Source: Gammaproteobacteria bacterium (GTDB lineage: Bacteria; Pseudomonadota; Gammaproteobacteria; Pseudomonadales; Azotimanducaceae). From it: a stretch of DNA of 40,794 bases. Position 1 is the stretch's first letter, and each line of letters starts with the position of its first letter. Of this stretch, positions 1 to 8,136 are shown one piece after another. The position numbers were made by a program, and so were the translations under genes. The notes under the pieces are model-generated. The model was given only the letters and a program-made list of their open reading frames with translations, did no database searches and had not been told where the DNA came from. The stretch is from the NCBI GenBank assembly GCA_009839505.1, contig VXPO01000013.1, positions 1 through 40,794 on the forward strand. The letters are read 5' to 3'.

Positions 1-32
1 TATATTACATATTATTCGCGGGGGGTGCTCTG

Positions 33-53
33 CCGGCGCGCGGGGCGCGCCGG
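33..53. other. GC-rich hairpin downstream of the TPP enzyme gene
   Basis: An 8-bp perfect inverted repeat (CCGGCGCG / CGCGCCGG) with a 5-nt loop lies about 70 bp beyond the stop codon of the leftward TPP-enzyme gene. No T-run follows on the minus strand, so it is not a classical intrinsic terminator. Nothing else is recognisable in bases 1-125. Confidence 0.35.
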
Positions 54-125
54 GGGCGGCGTGGCGGCGGTGTTGCTTATTCTCCCTAGCTATTTCTCGG
101 GGCGATGGCGAAGCGGTCGCGTCGT

Positions 126-1769
126 TCATTTGGCGAACCGGGCCGGCGAACGGGAGTCCTCGGCGCGGCTCTTGACGTCGATCAGCACCGTCTTGCCGTC
201 GGCGTTCAGGTGTTTCGCCCGTTCCAGCGCCGGTCCCATCTCGGCAGCTTGTGCGACGTGGATTCCTTCGGCACCCATGGCCTTGGCGAGACCCGCATAG
301 TCGCCCTGCATGAGGGATACGCCGAACTGCTCGCGCGCCGTGGGAAAGCCGCCCGGGTACGTGGCCATGATGCCGTTGTTGAGCACGATGGTGGTGATCG
401 GGATCCCCGCCCGCGCCGAAGTCTCGATATCGAGGCCGGACATTCCGAAGGCACCGTCTCCCATCAGGTTGACGCACATGCGTTCCGGTGCCGCCATCTT
501 GGCGCCGATCATCAGCGGGATGGAAAAGCCCAGGTGCGTGGTCTTACCCCAACCCACGTAGCTGTGCGGCGTGGTGGCGTTGTAGAACGGCACGATCTGG
601 TCTCGCGGCGCGCCGGCGTCGTGGGTGACGACGCTGGTTTCGCTGTCGAGCACCTGGTTCATCTCGTGAATGACCCGGTATGGCGACAGCGGCCCGTCGT
701 CGCTGGTGAGATACGGCTGCCAGGCGGCGAGCCACGAATCTCGCGCGGCCTTGACGCGCGCACGCACGCCCGTGTCGCGTCCGGCTTCGCCGATCAGTCC
801 CTTGACCGCGTCGAGCAACGCTTCGAGGGTCAGCTTGGCATCACCCACGAGTCCGATGTCGGCCACGGTGTCCTTATTGATCTCGTCGTCCGCGATCACC
901 GAGTGGATGAGGAACTTGTCGCGCGAGAACCGCTGCCCGTAGGGTGTCGCGGTCAGCGACGTGCCGATGGCGAACAGCACGTCGCAGCCATCGAGCCATT
1001 GCCTGGCGGGCCCCGCGACCGTGCTGCCCCCGGCACCCACCGAGAGCGGATGACGTTCGTCGAAGGCGGACTTGCCCGGCATCGAGGTGTACACGGGCAC
1101 GTCGAGCAGCTCCGCCAAGGCGCGGAGCTCAGAAGTCGCCCCGGCGGTCATCACGCCCGCGCCAGCCCATATCAGCGGGTCTTGCGCGTCGACGAGCTTT
1201 CGCGCGGCCTCCGCGACCGCGCTGGCGGACGGAGAGTAGAGCGCCACCGAGGGCGAGGCGTACGCCGGCGCGTTCTCCGGAATCTGCTGTGCACACACGT
1301 CCCCTGGCATCTCCACCAGCACCGGACCGGGCCGTCCGGATCGCAGCGCATGGAACGCCCGGCGCATGACGTTGCCTGTCTGGTCCGGACGGGTGATGAC
1401 CTCGGCGCGCTTCAGCACGGGCTCCCAGGTCCTGGCGGCAAAGAAATTGGGTCGGACGAACAGCATGTCCAGCGAGTTCCCGCCGGGCAGCGCCAAGATC
1501 GGCACGTTGTCGGCGTTGGCCTGTGCGAGACCGCCGAGAGAGTTCTCCGCGCCCGCCTGCGACTGCACCGCGACCACTCCGAACTGGCGCCGGTCGGAAA
1601 GCCTCGAGTAGCCGTCGGCGGCCATCACCGCGCCGCGCTCGTGGCGGAATGCCACGGGCCGAATGCCCTCCCGCGCCACCGCCTCGATGAGAGGGTTGGA
1701 TGGGTAGCAGGACATCCAGGTGACTCCCTCGTCCTTCAGGATCTTCGCCACGTACTCGACGCTGTTCAT
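126..1769 (-). CDS. Thiamine diphosphate-dependent enzyme, acetolactate synthase-like
   Basis: A protein of 547 aa with the three-domain plan of the TPP enzyme superfamily (acetolactate synthase, benzoylformate decarboxylase, oxalyl-CoA decarboxylase relatives). The N-terminal PYR domain carries the cofactor-activating glutamate in RHERG (Glu44). A central nucleotide-binding-like domain follows. The C-terminal PP domain has the Mg/TPP motif GDGAFGMSG ending in the asparagines of VLNNG. Substrate cannot be deduced: many such stand-alone copies are annotated acetolactate synthase large subunit, but no small subunit is adjacent. The ATG at 1769 was preferred over an upstream in-frame TTG at 1793 because family members begin close to the NSVEYVAKIL segment. 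It is transcribed divergently from the rhomboid gene. Confidence 0.85.
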   Translation of the reverse strand: MNSVEYVAKILKDEGVTWMSCYPSNPLIEAVAREGIRPVAFRHERGAVMAADGYSRLSDRRQFGVVAVQSQAGAENSLGGLAQANADNVPILALPGGNSLDMLFVRPNFFAARTWEPVLKRAEVITRPDQTGNVMRRAFHALRSGRPGPVLVEMPGDVCAQQIPENAPAYASPSVALYSPSASAVAEAARKLVDAQDPLIWAGAGVMTAGATSELRALAELLDVPVYTSMPGKSAFDERHPLSVGAGGSTVAGPARQWLDGCDVLFAIGTSLTATPYGQRFSRDKFLIHSVIADDEINKDTVADIGLVGDAKLTLEALLDAVKGLIGEAGRDTGVRARVKAARDSWLAAWQPYLTSDDGPLSPYRVIHEMNQVLDSETSVVTHDAGAPRDQIVPFYNATTPHSYVGWGKTTHLGFSIPLMIGAKMAAPERMCVNLMGDGAFGMSGLDIETSARAGIPITTIVLNNGIMATYPGGFPTAREQFGVSLMQGDYAGLAKAMGAEGIHVAQAAEMGPALERAKHLNADGKTVLIDVKSRAEDSRSPARFAK

Positions 1770-1834
1770 GCGGATTGCGCTCGCTGTTGCCAACCCGCGA
1801 TCTTACTCGATCAACACCTGCCGACCGTGCCAAC

Positions 1835-2719
1835 ATGACCGTCATGTCCGACGACGAAGACTGGCTGGTACTGCGTAGCGGGCGCGAACGGCGGGATTTG
1901 CGGACTTTCGAACTCGTCCTGACGGCCAGGGGGATCGACAGCCGCATCGGCCACGAAGCCGGCGTCTGGCGACTGCTCGTGGCGCAGGAGGATCTCGAAG
2001 CGGCGGCCGCGGAGATCGCCGCCTACGAGGGCGAGAACGTCCCCCAACCACCGCCGGTGCTGCCGGTGCGGATCGACAGCGGCTGGGCGGGCGTGGCCGC
2101 GTACCTGGGCATCATCTGGGCGGTAATGTTCGCGCAGCGGGCCGATCTCTTCGGTTTGGACTGGAACGCCATCGGCCGGATACACGTGGCGGCGGTGACG
2201 TCCGGGGAGTTCTGGCGCTTGGTGACCGCCCTCACCCTGCACGCCGACCTGCCCCACATCGTCGCCAATTCGTTGTTCGGCGGGCTTTTCGGGGTCCTTG
2301 CCGGACGCTACCTGGGATCCGGTCTGGCGTGGATGTGCATCGTCCTAGGCGGGGCTGCTGGCAATGCCCTCAACGTCCTGGTGCGGCCGGAGTTCTTCAT
2401 GTCCATCGGTGCATCCACAGCCACGTTCGCGGCCGTGGGCCTGGTCGGGTCATTCATGTGGCGAAGCGGCTACTTCCGCCGCGGTCGCTGGCAACACCGC
2501 TTTGCACCGGTGTTCGCAGCCTTCGCGTTCTTCGCCTACACCGGGACCGCGGGGCAGGACACCGACGTGGTCGCGCATCTTACCGGGCTGATCGCCGGTT
2601 TCCTGATCGGGTTGCAGGTGGCCAAGTCGCGGCTGCACCTCGCGGGCCCGAGGGCGCAGCGCTTCTTCGCCTGGACGGCCGTCACCGTCGTCGGAATGGC
2701 CTGGGCGCTCGCCAGCTGA
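1835..2719 (+). CDS. Rhomboid-family intramembrane serine protease
   Basis: A protein of 294 aa. The first ~75 residues form a soluble domain, followed by about six or seven hydrophobic segments. Rhomboid signatures, numbered from the 1835 ATG, are WRLVTALTLHADLPHIVAN (WR 127-128, His136, His141, Asn145), the catalytic serine in GAST (Ser194) and the catalytic histidine in AHLTG (His248). The protein should cleave transmembrane substrates within the inner membrane; substrates are unknown. A second ATG at 1844 (MSDDED) is an equally possible start and neither has a clear Shine-Dalgarno sequence. It converges on the PQQ dehydrogenase across a short gap with repeats. Confidence 0.9.
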   Translation: MTVMSDDEDWLVLRSGRERRDLRTFELVLTARGIDSRIGHEAGVWRLLVAQEDLEAAAAEIAAYEGENVPQPPPVLPVRIDSGWAGVAAYLGIIWAVMFAQRADLFGLDWNAIGRIHVAAVTSGEFWRLVTALTLHADLPHIVANSLFGGLFGVLAGRYLGSGLAWMCIVLGGAAGNALNVLVRPEFFMSIGASTATFAAVGLVGSFMWRSGYFRRGRWQHRFAPVFAAFAFFAYTGTAGQDTDVVAHLTGLIAGFLIGLQVAKSRLHLAGPRAQRFFAWTAVTVVGMAWALAS

Positions 2720-2796
2720 AGCGGTCGCAGCAGCCGGCGTTGCCGGGACCGCGCTGTCGTGCAACGAACGTGCGTTTGTCTGACGGCTGCTCGCGA

Positions 2797-2840
2797 GGGT
2801 GGGTGTCCCTTTTTTCCCAAAGGGTGGATGTCCCTTTTCC
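2797..2840 (-). repeat. Two inverted copies of the AAAAGGGACATCCACCCT repeat
   Basis: Read on the minus strand, this gap between two convergent genes carries one exact AAAAGGGACATCCACCCT unit and one degenerate unit (AAAAGGGACACCCACCCT) about 25 bp apart. The same unit forms the tandem array at 40549-40794, in the opposite orientation. The rest of the 2720-2853 gap shows nothing recognisable. Confidence 0.75.
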
Positions 2841-2853
2841 TCGGGGAACCTTC

Positions 2854-4992
2854 CTAGCGCCGTGAACGCGGCGGTGGGGGTTCGGCCCGCGCCCTGATGG
2901 CCGCTGCGATCACGTACTGACGGATGAGTTCCGTTTCCTCCTCGGTGACCGCCGCGGCGAACGACAGCATGCCCTTGTCGCTGAGCACACCCCCGCGCAC
3001 GATCTCCTGGAAGCGCTCGTGGGTCTCGGCGGTCATCATCCTGAGATCCGCATTGATGGTCGCCACCGCACCGATTCCGTGGCAGCCGACGCAGACCCGG
3101 TTGTAGAGCGTCTCGCCTCGCCGCACGTCGTCCTCGCTGGCCGTCAGCGGCGGAGGTTCCGGGATGGCGACGTCGCCGAGCGTCTTCGAGATCTCTCCTT
3201 GTGCTCCCACCTTGAACACCAACAGGCGACCGTCGCTGTCCTCGCGTCGCCATGCGCGATCGACCAGGACCGCGAGGTACTGCTCGCCATCGAGTTCGTA
3301 GCTGATGGGCGACCCCGGCGTGCTTCCCTGGGTTGCGTACTCCCACAGCGTCGACCCATCGTCGGCATCGTAGGCGGCAAGCGTACCGGCCGCATCGCCC
3401 TGGAACACGAGCCCGCCCGCGGTCGCCAGTGCGCCGCCGTTGTAGGGAGTCGCCCGCCGCACGCTCCACAGGATCTTCCCGGTGAGCGCGTCGATCGCCT
3501 TCAGGAAACCCTTGTCCTCGGGCTTGGGCGGAAGGGCCTCCCCCCGACCGAATTCGACGCCGAGACTCATGGTGTCCGGATTGAGGGCGTACTCGCCGGT
3601 CTCCAGGAACGACTTGGGCAGCCTGAAGAAAGCCGCCATCTCCTGCACGGGTACGTAGGCGACGCCGCGGTTCGGATCCACCGCCATGGCCTGCCAACTG
3701 TGCGCCCCAGAGTTGCCCGGCATGACCCACTTGGGGTTCTCGTCGTACTGTTCGGGGTGCTCCACCGGCCGGCCCGTCTCCATGTCGATGTGGGTCGCCC
3801 AGTTCTGGTTCATGAAGGGTGCGGCAGTCAGAAGTTCGCCGTCTTCCCGGTCGAGCATGTAGAAAAAGCCGTTCTTGGGCGCTTGAACCAGCACCGAACG
3901 CATCGTGCCGTCCACCTCGATGTCAAGCAGCGCGATGTCCTGGGCGGCGTTGAAGTCCCAGTTGTCCGCCGGCGTCATCTGGTAGAACCAGTTCATCCGC
4001 CCGGTGTTCGGGTTCACCGACATGACGCCGCCCAAGAACAGGTTGTCTCCGCCTCCTGGAGAACGGATCTTGCGCGGCCACGGCGCGCCGTTGCCCGTGC
4101 CGAAGATGAGCTGGTCGAACTTGGCGTCGTAGACGATGGCGTGCCACGGCGTGCCGCCGCCACCCAGTTTCCACCACTCGCCCGACCAGGTCTTGGCGGC
4201 TTCCTCGAGTTCGGGATGCTCGAAGGGCTTGGAGGGATCACCGGGTACGGTGAAGAACCGCCAGGCGAGCTCGCCAGTGTCGGCATCGTAGGCGGACAGG
4301 TGCCCGCGCACACCGAACTCCGAGCTGCTCTGGCCGATGAAGACCTTGCCGTGCACGGCCCGGGGCGCCCCGGTGATGGTGTACGGCGTGTGCGTCGGGT
4401 AGTGCGTCGTGTCCACGTCCCAGACCTTCTCGCCGGTCGCCTGGTCGAGAGCCACGAGGCGGGCGTCGAAAGTCGCGAAGTAAACGCGGCCCTTGTAGGC
4501 CGCGACGCCGCGGTTGGACGGGCCGCCGCAGCACGAGTAGCGCATGAAACGGCGGTCGGTCTCGGGGTCGAACCGCCAGATCTCCTCGCCGGTCCGGGCA
4601 TCCACCGCGTAGGCCACGCTCCACGAGTCGGTGAAGTACATCACTCCGTCGATCACCAGCGGCGTCGCCTGCAGGCGGAACGGGATGTTCAGATTCTTGA
4701 CCCAGGCCAGGCCGAGCTCGCCCACGGTGTCCCTGTTGATCTGGGTGAGGGTCGAGAATCGCAGTTCGTCGTAGGTCTGCCCATGGGCCAGCCAGCTCCC
4801 GGACTCCGCTTCGGCGGCGGCGACCAGCCTTGCCTCGTCCACCCAGCCCGCCGGCCGCGCTGGACGTTCCGGATCCGCGACGTCCGTCGACTGTTCGCCC
4901 CAAAGCTGCCCGCCGAGGACCGTGGACAACCCCAGCAGCAACGCCCCGGCCCGCAATGTCCACACGTGCGCGATCCCGGTTTCCGACACCAT
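2854..4992 (-). CDS. PQQ-dependent alcohol dehydrogenase with C-terminal cytochrome c domain (quinohemoprotein)
   Basis: A protein of 712 aa that should oxidise an alcohol or related substrate in the periplasm using pyrroloquinoline quinone and pass electrons to its own heme. A signal segment (about 9-30) precedes an eight-bladed propeller with repeated YxxDxxTGExxW-type tryptophan-docking strands. The adjacent-cysteine disulfide typical of PQQ alcohol dehydrogenases is at Cys154-Cys155, and the catalytic aspartate lies in DNWDFN (Asp346). Position 348, which is Asp in lanthanide-dependent XoxF/ExaF enzymes, is Asn here, arguing for a calcium-type site. A c-type heme motif CVGCH (634-638) follows, with Met675 a plausible axial ligand. 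No PQQ synthesis genes are nearby. It is divergent from the SDR gene with a 78-bp gap. Confidence 0.9.
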   Translation of the reverse strand: MVSETGIAHVWTLRAGALLLGLSTVLGGQLWGEQSTDVADPERPARPAGWVDEARLVAAAEAESGSWLAHGQTYDELRFSTLTQINRDTVGELGLAWVKNLNIPFRLQATPLVIDGVMYFTDSWSVAYAVDARTGEEIWRFDPETDRRFMRYSCCGGPSNRGVAAYKGRVYFATFDARLVALDQATGEKVWDVDTTHYPTHTPYTITGAPRAVHGKVFIGQSSSEFGVRGHLSAYDADTGELAWRFFTVPGDPSKPFEHPELEEAAKTWSGEWWKLGGGGTPWHAIVYDAKFDQLIFGTGNGAPWPRKIRSPGGGDNLFLGGVMSVNPNTGRMNWFYQMTPADNWDFNAAQDIALLDIEVDGTMRSVLVQAPKNGFFYMLDREDGELLTAAPFMNQNWATHIDMETGRPVEHPEQYDENPKWVMPGNSGAHSWQAMAVDPNRGVAYVPVQEMAAFFRLPKSFLETGEYALNPDTMSLGVEFGRGEALPPKPEDKGFLKAIDALTGKILWSVRRATPYNGGALATAGGLVFQGDAAGTLAAYDADDGSTLWEYATQGSTPGSPISYELDGEQYLAVLVDRAWRREDSDGRLLVFKVGAQGEISKTLGDVAIPEPPPLTASEDDVRRGETLYNRVCVGCHGIGAVATINADLRMMTAETHERFQEIVRGGVLSDKGMLSFAAAVTEEETELIRQYVIAAAIRARAEPPPPRSRR

Positions 4993-5070
4993 GGGTCCCT
5001 CCGCGGCTGTGCCAAGCGGCGGATGCTACGCTGTAGCCGGTCGAAACGCCAAAAGCCGGGAGGAACCCGC

Positions 5071-5877
5071 ATGGATCTGGCGGACAAGCACGCCATCATC
5101 ACCGGCGGTGCCAGCGGTATCGGGGCCGCCACGGCGCGGGAATTCGCGCGCTTAGGAGCCCGCGTCGTGTTGGCGGACGTGAACGGCGATGGCGCCCAAG
5201 CCGTGGCCCGGGCGATCGGTGGACGCGCAGTGGCGTGCGACGTAGGACGCGAAGCCGACGTCAACGCCCTGGTTGCCGAGGCCGAGCGCGCCAACGGCCC
5301 GGTGGACCTGTTCTTCTCCAACGCCGGCATCGCCACCGGCGGAGCGCCCCTCGACACCGACATCGACGTCTGGGACGAGCAGTGGCAGGTCAACGTCATG
5401 GCCCATGTGTTCGCGGTACGCGCCGTCCTGCCTTCCATGCTGGAACGCGAGTCCGGCTATCTGCTCCACACGGCGTCGATCGCAGGCATCCTGACAAGCC
5501 ACGGCAACCTGACCTACGCGGTTACCAAGCACGCGGTCGTGGGACTCGCCGAGTGGCTGTCGATCACCTACCACGACAGCGGAATCCGAGTGTCGCTGCT
5601 CGCTCCACTGGGCGTGCGCACACCGATGCTGGGCGACTCGTCGTCGGCATTCACCAGCAATGCCGCGGGTCCGATCAAGGAGCCGGAAGAAGTGGCGCGG
5701 ATGGTCTCGGACGCGGTCTACGCGGAACGCTTCCTGATCCTCACCGACCCCATCGCCGAGACCTGGATGGCACGCAAGACGAGCGACCTGGAGCGTTGGT
5801 TGAACGGCATGCGACGGATGCAGGCGAGGATCGCCGGCCAGCGGGAATCTCCTGGTAGCGACTCACCCGCCCGTTAA
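5071..5877 (+). CDS. Short-chain dehydrogenase/reductase (SDR)
   Basis: A protein of 268 aa with classical SDR marks: the NAD(P)-binding TGGASGIG (11-18), an aspartate after the second beta strand (LADVN) that suggests NAD preference, the NAG motif, a catalytic serine in HTASIAG and the catalytic YAVTK pair. The start at 5071 has GGGAGG 7 bp upstream. Substrate cannot be inferred from sequence. Placement back-to-back with the PQQ alcohol dehydrogenase would fit co-regulated alcohol/aldehyde metabolism, which is inference only. It ends 16 bp before the convergent transporter operon. Confidence 0.9.
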   Translation: MDLADKHAIITGGASGIGAATAREFARLGARVVLADVNGDGAQAVARAIGGRAVACDVGREADVNALVAEAERANGPVDLFFSNAGIATGGAPLDTDIDVWDEQWQVNVMAHVFAVRAVLPSMLERESGYLLHTASIAGILTSHGNLTYAVTKHAVVGLAEWLSITYHDSGIRVSLLAPLGVRTPMLGDSSSAFTSNAAGPIKEPEEVARMVSDAVYAERFLILTDPIAETWMARKTSDLERWLNGMRRMQARIAGQRESPGSDSPAR

Positions 5878-5893
5878 CCCCTAGCTCGCGCAG

Positions 5894-7402
5894 TCAACCG
5901 CCGCTGTTCGACGCGCGGAGATGCCCCGGCACTAACCAACGTTCGACCTGTTCGAACACCAGCTCGGTGACGACCGCCAGCAACGCGGCCGGAACGGCAC
6001 CCTCGAGGATCAGCCGGGTGTCGTTCAAGGCGAGTCCCTTGACGATGGGATCTCCTAGGCCGCCGGCACCGATGAATGCGGCCAGCGTCGCCGTACCGAT
6101 GCTGATCACCGCCGCGGTGCGTACCCCGGCGATGATGCTCGGCATGGCCAGCGGCACGAAGACGTGCCGCAGTTCCTCGGCGGGCGACAGTCCCATGGCC
6201 ACCGCCACGCGTCGGAGCGTCGGCTCGATGGACGTCAACGCGGTGACCGTGTTGCGCAGAATGGGCAGTAGCGCGTAGAGGAACAGCGCCACCACCGCCG
6301 GCAGCACGCCGATCCCCGCAAGCGGGATCAACAGCGCCAATAGCGCAATGGACGGCACGGTCTGCAGCAGCCCGGCGACGTAGACGGCACCCCGCGAGAG
6401 CAGCGGCAGTTTGAAGATGCCGAGCGCCAGCAGCACGGCCAGAACGGTGGCCGGCAACAACGCGAGCACCACCAGTTCCAGATGCCGCGTCGTGTTCGCG
6501 GCAAGCCGACCTGTCAGTGTGTCGCGGAACTGCGTTGCGGCGGACGAGCCGTCTCCCGCGACGATGCCTTTTTCCGCGAGGTAGGTCGTTGCCACCGCGA
6601 CCGTGGTCTCACCTCCCAGTACCGCTCGTGCATTCATTTCGCGCATCTCGGAGTCGTTCAGGGTGTTGGCGAGACGCCGGAGCGTGTCCTTGGCACGGTC
6701 GTCCAGGTCGACACGCACCAGGGGAACGGCTAGGTAGACAGGGAAGAACCCGAGATCATCGTCGAGTACGGTCAGCGCGTAGCGGTTCAATTCGCCGTCG
6801 GTCGAGTAGGCATCGGTCAGGTCGATGGCACCATCGGCGATGGCCTGGTAGGCGAGTGCATGTTCGATGCCCGCGGGAATTTCCTCGATGCCGTAGGCCC
6901 GCTGCAGGCTGGGCCAGCCGTCGCCGCGCTCGAGAAACTCGTGCGACACCGCCATGCGCAGGTCCGGATGCGAACGCAGGTCCGAGATCCTCGTCAGGCC
7001 GCGCGCCGTCGCCACCTGCTCCGACACCGCGAGCGCGTAGGTGTTGTTGAAGCCGAATGTTTCGAGCATCTCCACGCCGTCGGGCGTGAGCACTTCGGCG
7101 AGGCGTTCGCGGGTGGGTTGGCCGTCGATGTTCTTGATGGCCTCGGCGATGGTTCCGGTGTACTCCACGTAGACGTCGATGTCGCCTGCAACCAGCGCGT
7201 CGTAGCAGATCTTGGTGCCGCCGAGGCCCAGTCTGCGATCGACGACGAACCCTTCGCTCTCCAAGAGCTGCGCCACGGCTTCGCCCAGGATGTAGGCCTC
7301 GGTGAAGTTCTTGCTGCCAACGACGATGGTCTCGTCCGCCGTACGCGCAGGCACGGCCGCGAAGGCCAGTGCGACCACGATGGCGAGCACCAGCGATCTC
7401 AC
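5894..7402 (-). CDS. Osmoprotectant/choline-type ABC transporter, fused substrate-binding protein and permease
   Basis: A protein of 502 aa. A signal peptide (about 1-22) leads into an OpuAC/ProX-like binding domain (about 23-290; begins IVVGSKNFTEAYILGE and contains VEYTGT). The C-terminal half is an ABC permease with about five membrane helices and the ATPase-contacting EAA loop (MGLSPAEELRHVFVPLAMPS). Such binding-protein/permease fusions are known in the glycine betaine, carnitine and choline (QAT) family. The aromatic cage that would define the ligand cannot be assigned by eye. The start is GTG and overlaps the ATPase stop as GTGA, so translation is probably coupled. It is the last gene of a three-gene operon with the ATPase and exonuclease I. 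Confidence 0.88.
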   Translation of the reverse strand: MRSLVLAIVVALAFAAVPARTADETIVVGSKNFTEAYILGEAVAQLLESEGFVVDRRLGLGGTKICYDALVAGDIDVYVEYTGTIAEAIKNIDGQPTRERLAEVLTPDGVEMLETFGFNNTYALAVSEQVATARGLTRISDLRSHPDLRMAVSHEFLERGDGWPSLQRAYGIEEIPAGIEHALAYQAIADGAIDLTDAYSTDGELNRYALTVLDDDLGFFPVYLAVPLVRVDLDDRAKDTLRRLANTLNDSEMREMNARAVLGGETTVAVATTYLAEKGIVAGDGSSAATQFRDTLTGRLAANTTRHLELVVLALLPATVLAVLLALGIFKLPLLSRGAVYVAGLLQTVPSIALLALLIPLAGIGVLPAVVALFLYALLPILRNTVTALTSIEPTLRRVAVAMGLSPAEELRHVFVPLAMPSIIAGVRTAAVISIGTATLAAFIGAGGLGDPIVKGLALNDTRLILEGAVPAALLAVVTELVFEQVERWLVPGHLRASNSGG

Positions 7403-8136
7403 TGGGCCGACTCCAGCAGGCGCTTGACCAGGCCGTCCGCCGGTGCTGCCACGACCGCGTCGGTGGGGCCCGCCTGTACCACCGAGCCCTCCCCCATGAT
7501 GACCAGGTAGTCGGCGAGTCGGCGTGCCTCGCGAATGTCGTGGGTCACGAGCACGGTGGTGACCGGTTCGTGACCTCGCAGATTCTCGAACTGGGCGTAG
7601 ATCTCAGTGCGGGTGATGGGATCAATGGCCGAGAACGGCTCGTCCAGGAGCATGATGTCGGGTTTGAGCATCATCGCCCGGCATAGTCCCGCTCGATGCT
7701 GCTGTCCCCCGGACAACTGGTGCGGATAGCGATCGTCCAGATCCTGGCCGAGGCCCACAAGGTCGAACAGTTCACCGCGCCTCGCGTCGATCTCCCCAGG
7801 ACTCCATCGTTCCAAACGCGCAAGCAGCGAGACGTTCGCCTCCAGGGTCAGGTGCGGAAACAGTCCTGCGCCCTGAACGGCGTAGCCGATCCGTCGCCTG
7901 AAGGCTTCCAAACCGTGGTCGGGCACGGGCTCGCCGAGAACGTCGACACGGCCCTCATCGGGACGAAGGACGGCATTGACGAGCTGCAGCAGGGTGGTCT
8001 TGCCGCAGCCGCTCTCACCCACGATGGCCGTGGTCCGTCCCGCCGGCAGGGCAAGATCGATTCCGCGAAAGACCCAGTCGTCGAACCGTTTGCCGACCCC
8101 TTCGAAGACAATCGCGCTGTCGACCGACGACGTCAT
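7399..8136 (-). CDS. ABC transporter ATP-binding protein, osmoprotectant (OpuCA/ProV-like)
   Basis: A protein of 245 aa containing one ABC nucleotide-binding domain: Walker A GESGCGKT (40-47), Q-loop Gln88, signature LSGGQ (141-145), Walker B IMLLDEP with Asp165-Glu166, and the H-loop histidine in LVTHD. It lacks the C-terminal CBS domains found on many ProV/OpuCA proteins. The start ATG at 8136 overlaps the exonuclease I stop by 4 bp (ATGA) and its own stop overlaps the permease start, so the three genes are tightly coupled. It should energise uptake by the downstream fused permease. Confidence 0.9.
   Translation of the reverse strand: MTSSVDSAIVFEGVGKRFDDWVFRGIDLALPAGRTTAIVGESGCGKTTLLQLVNAVLRPDEGRVDVLGEPVPDHGLEAFRRRIGYAVQGAGLFPHLTLEANVSLLARLERWSPGEIDARRGELFDLVGLGQDLDDRYPHQLSGGQQHRAGLCRAMMLKPDIMLLDEPFSAIDPITRTEIYAQFENLRGHEPVTTVLVTHDIREARRLADYLVIMGEGSVVQAGPTDAVVAAPADGLVKRLLESAQ

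Noticed and set aside
3019-5877. 952-aa open frame opposite the PQQ dehydrogenase and reaching into the SDR gene
   Set aside because: Its first two thirds are the antisense of a well-supported gene in GC-rich DNA; only the part from 5071 is real.
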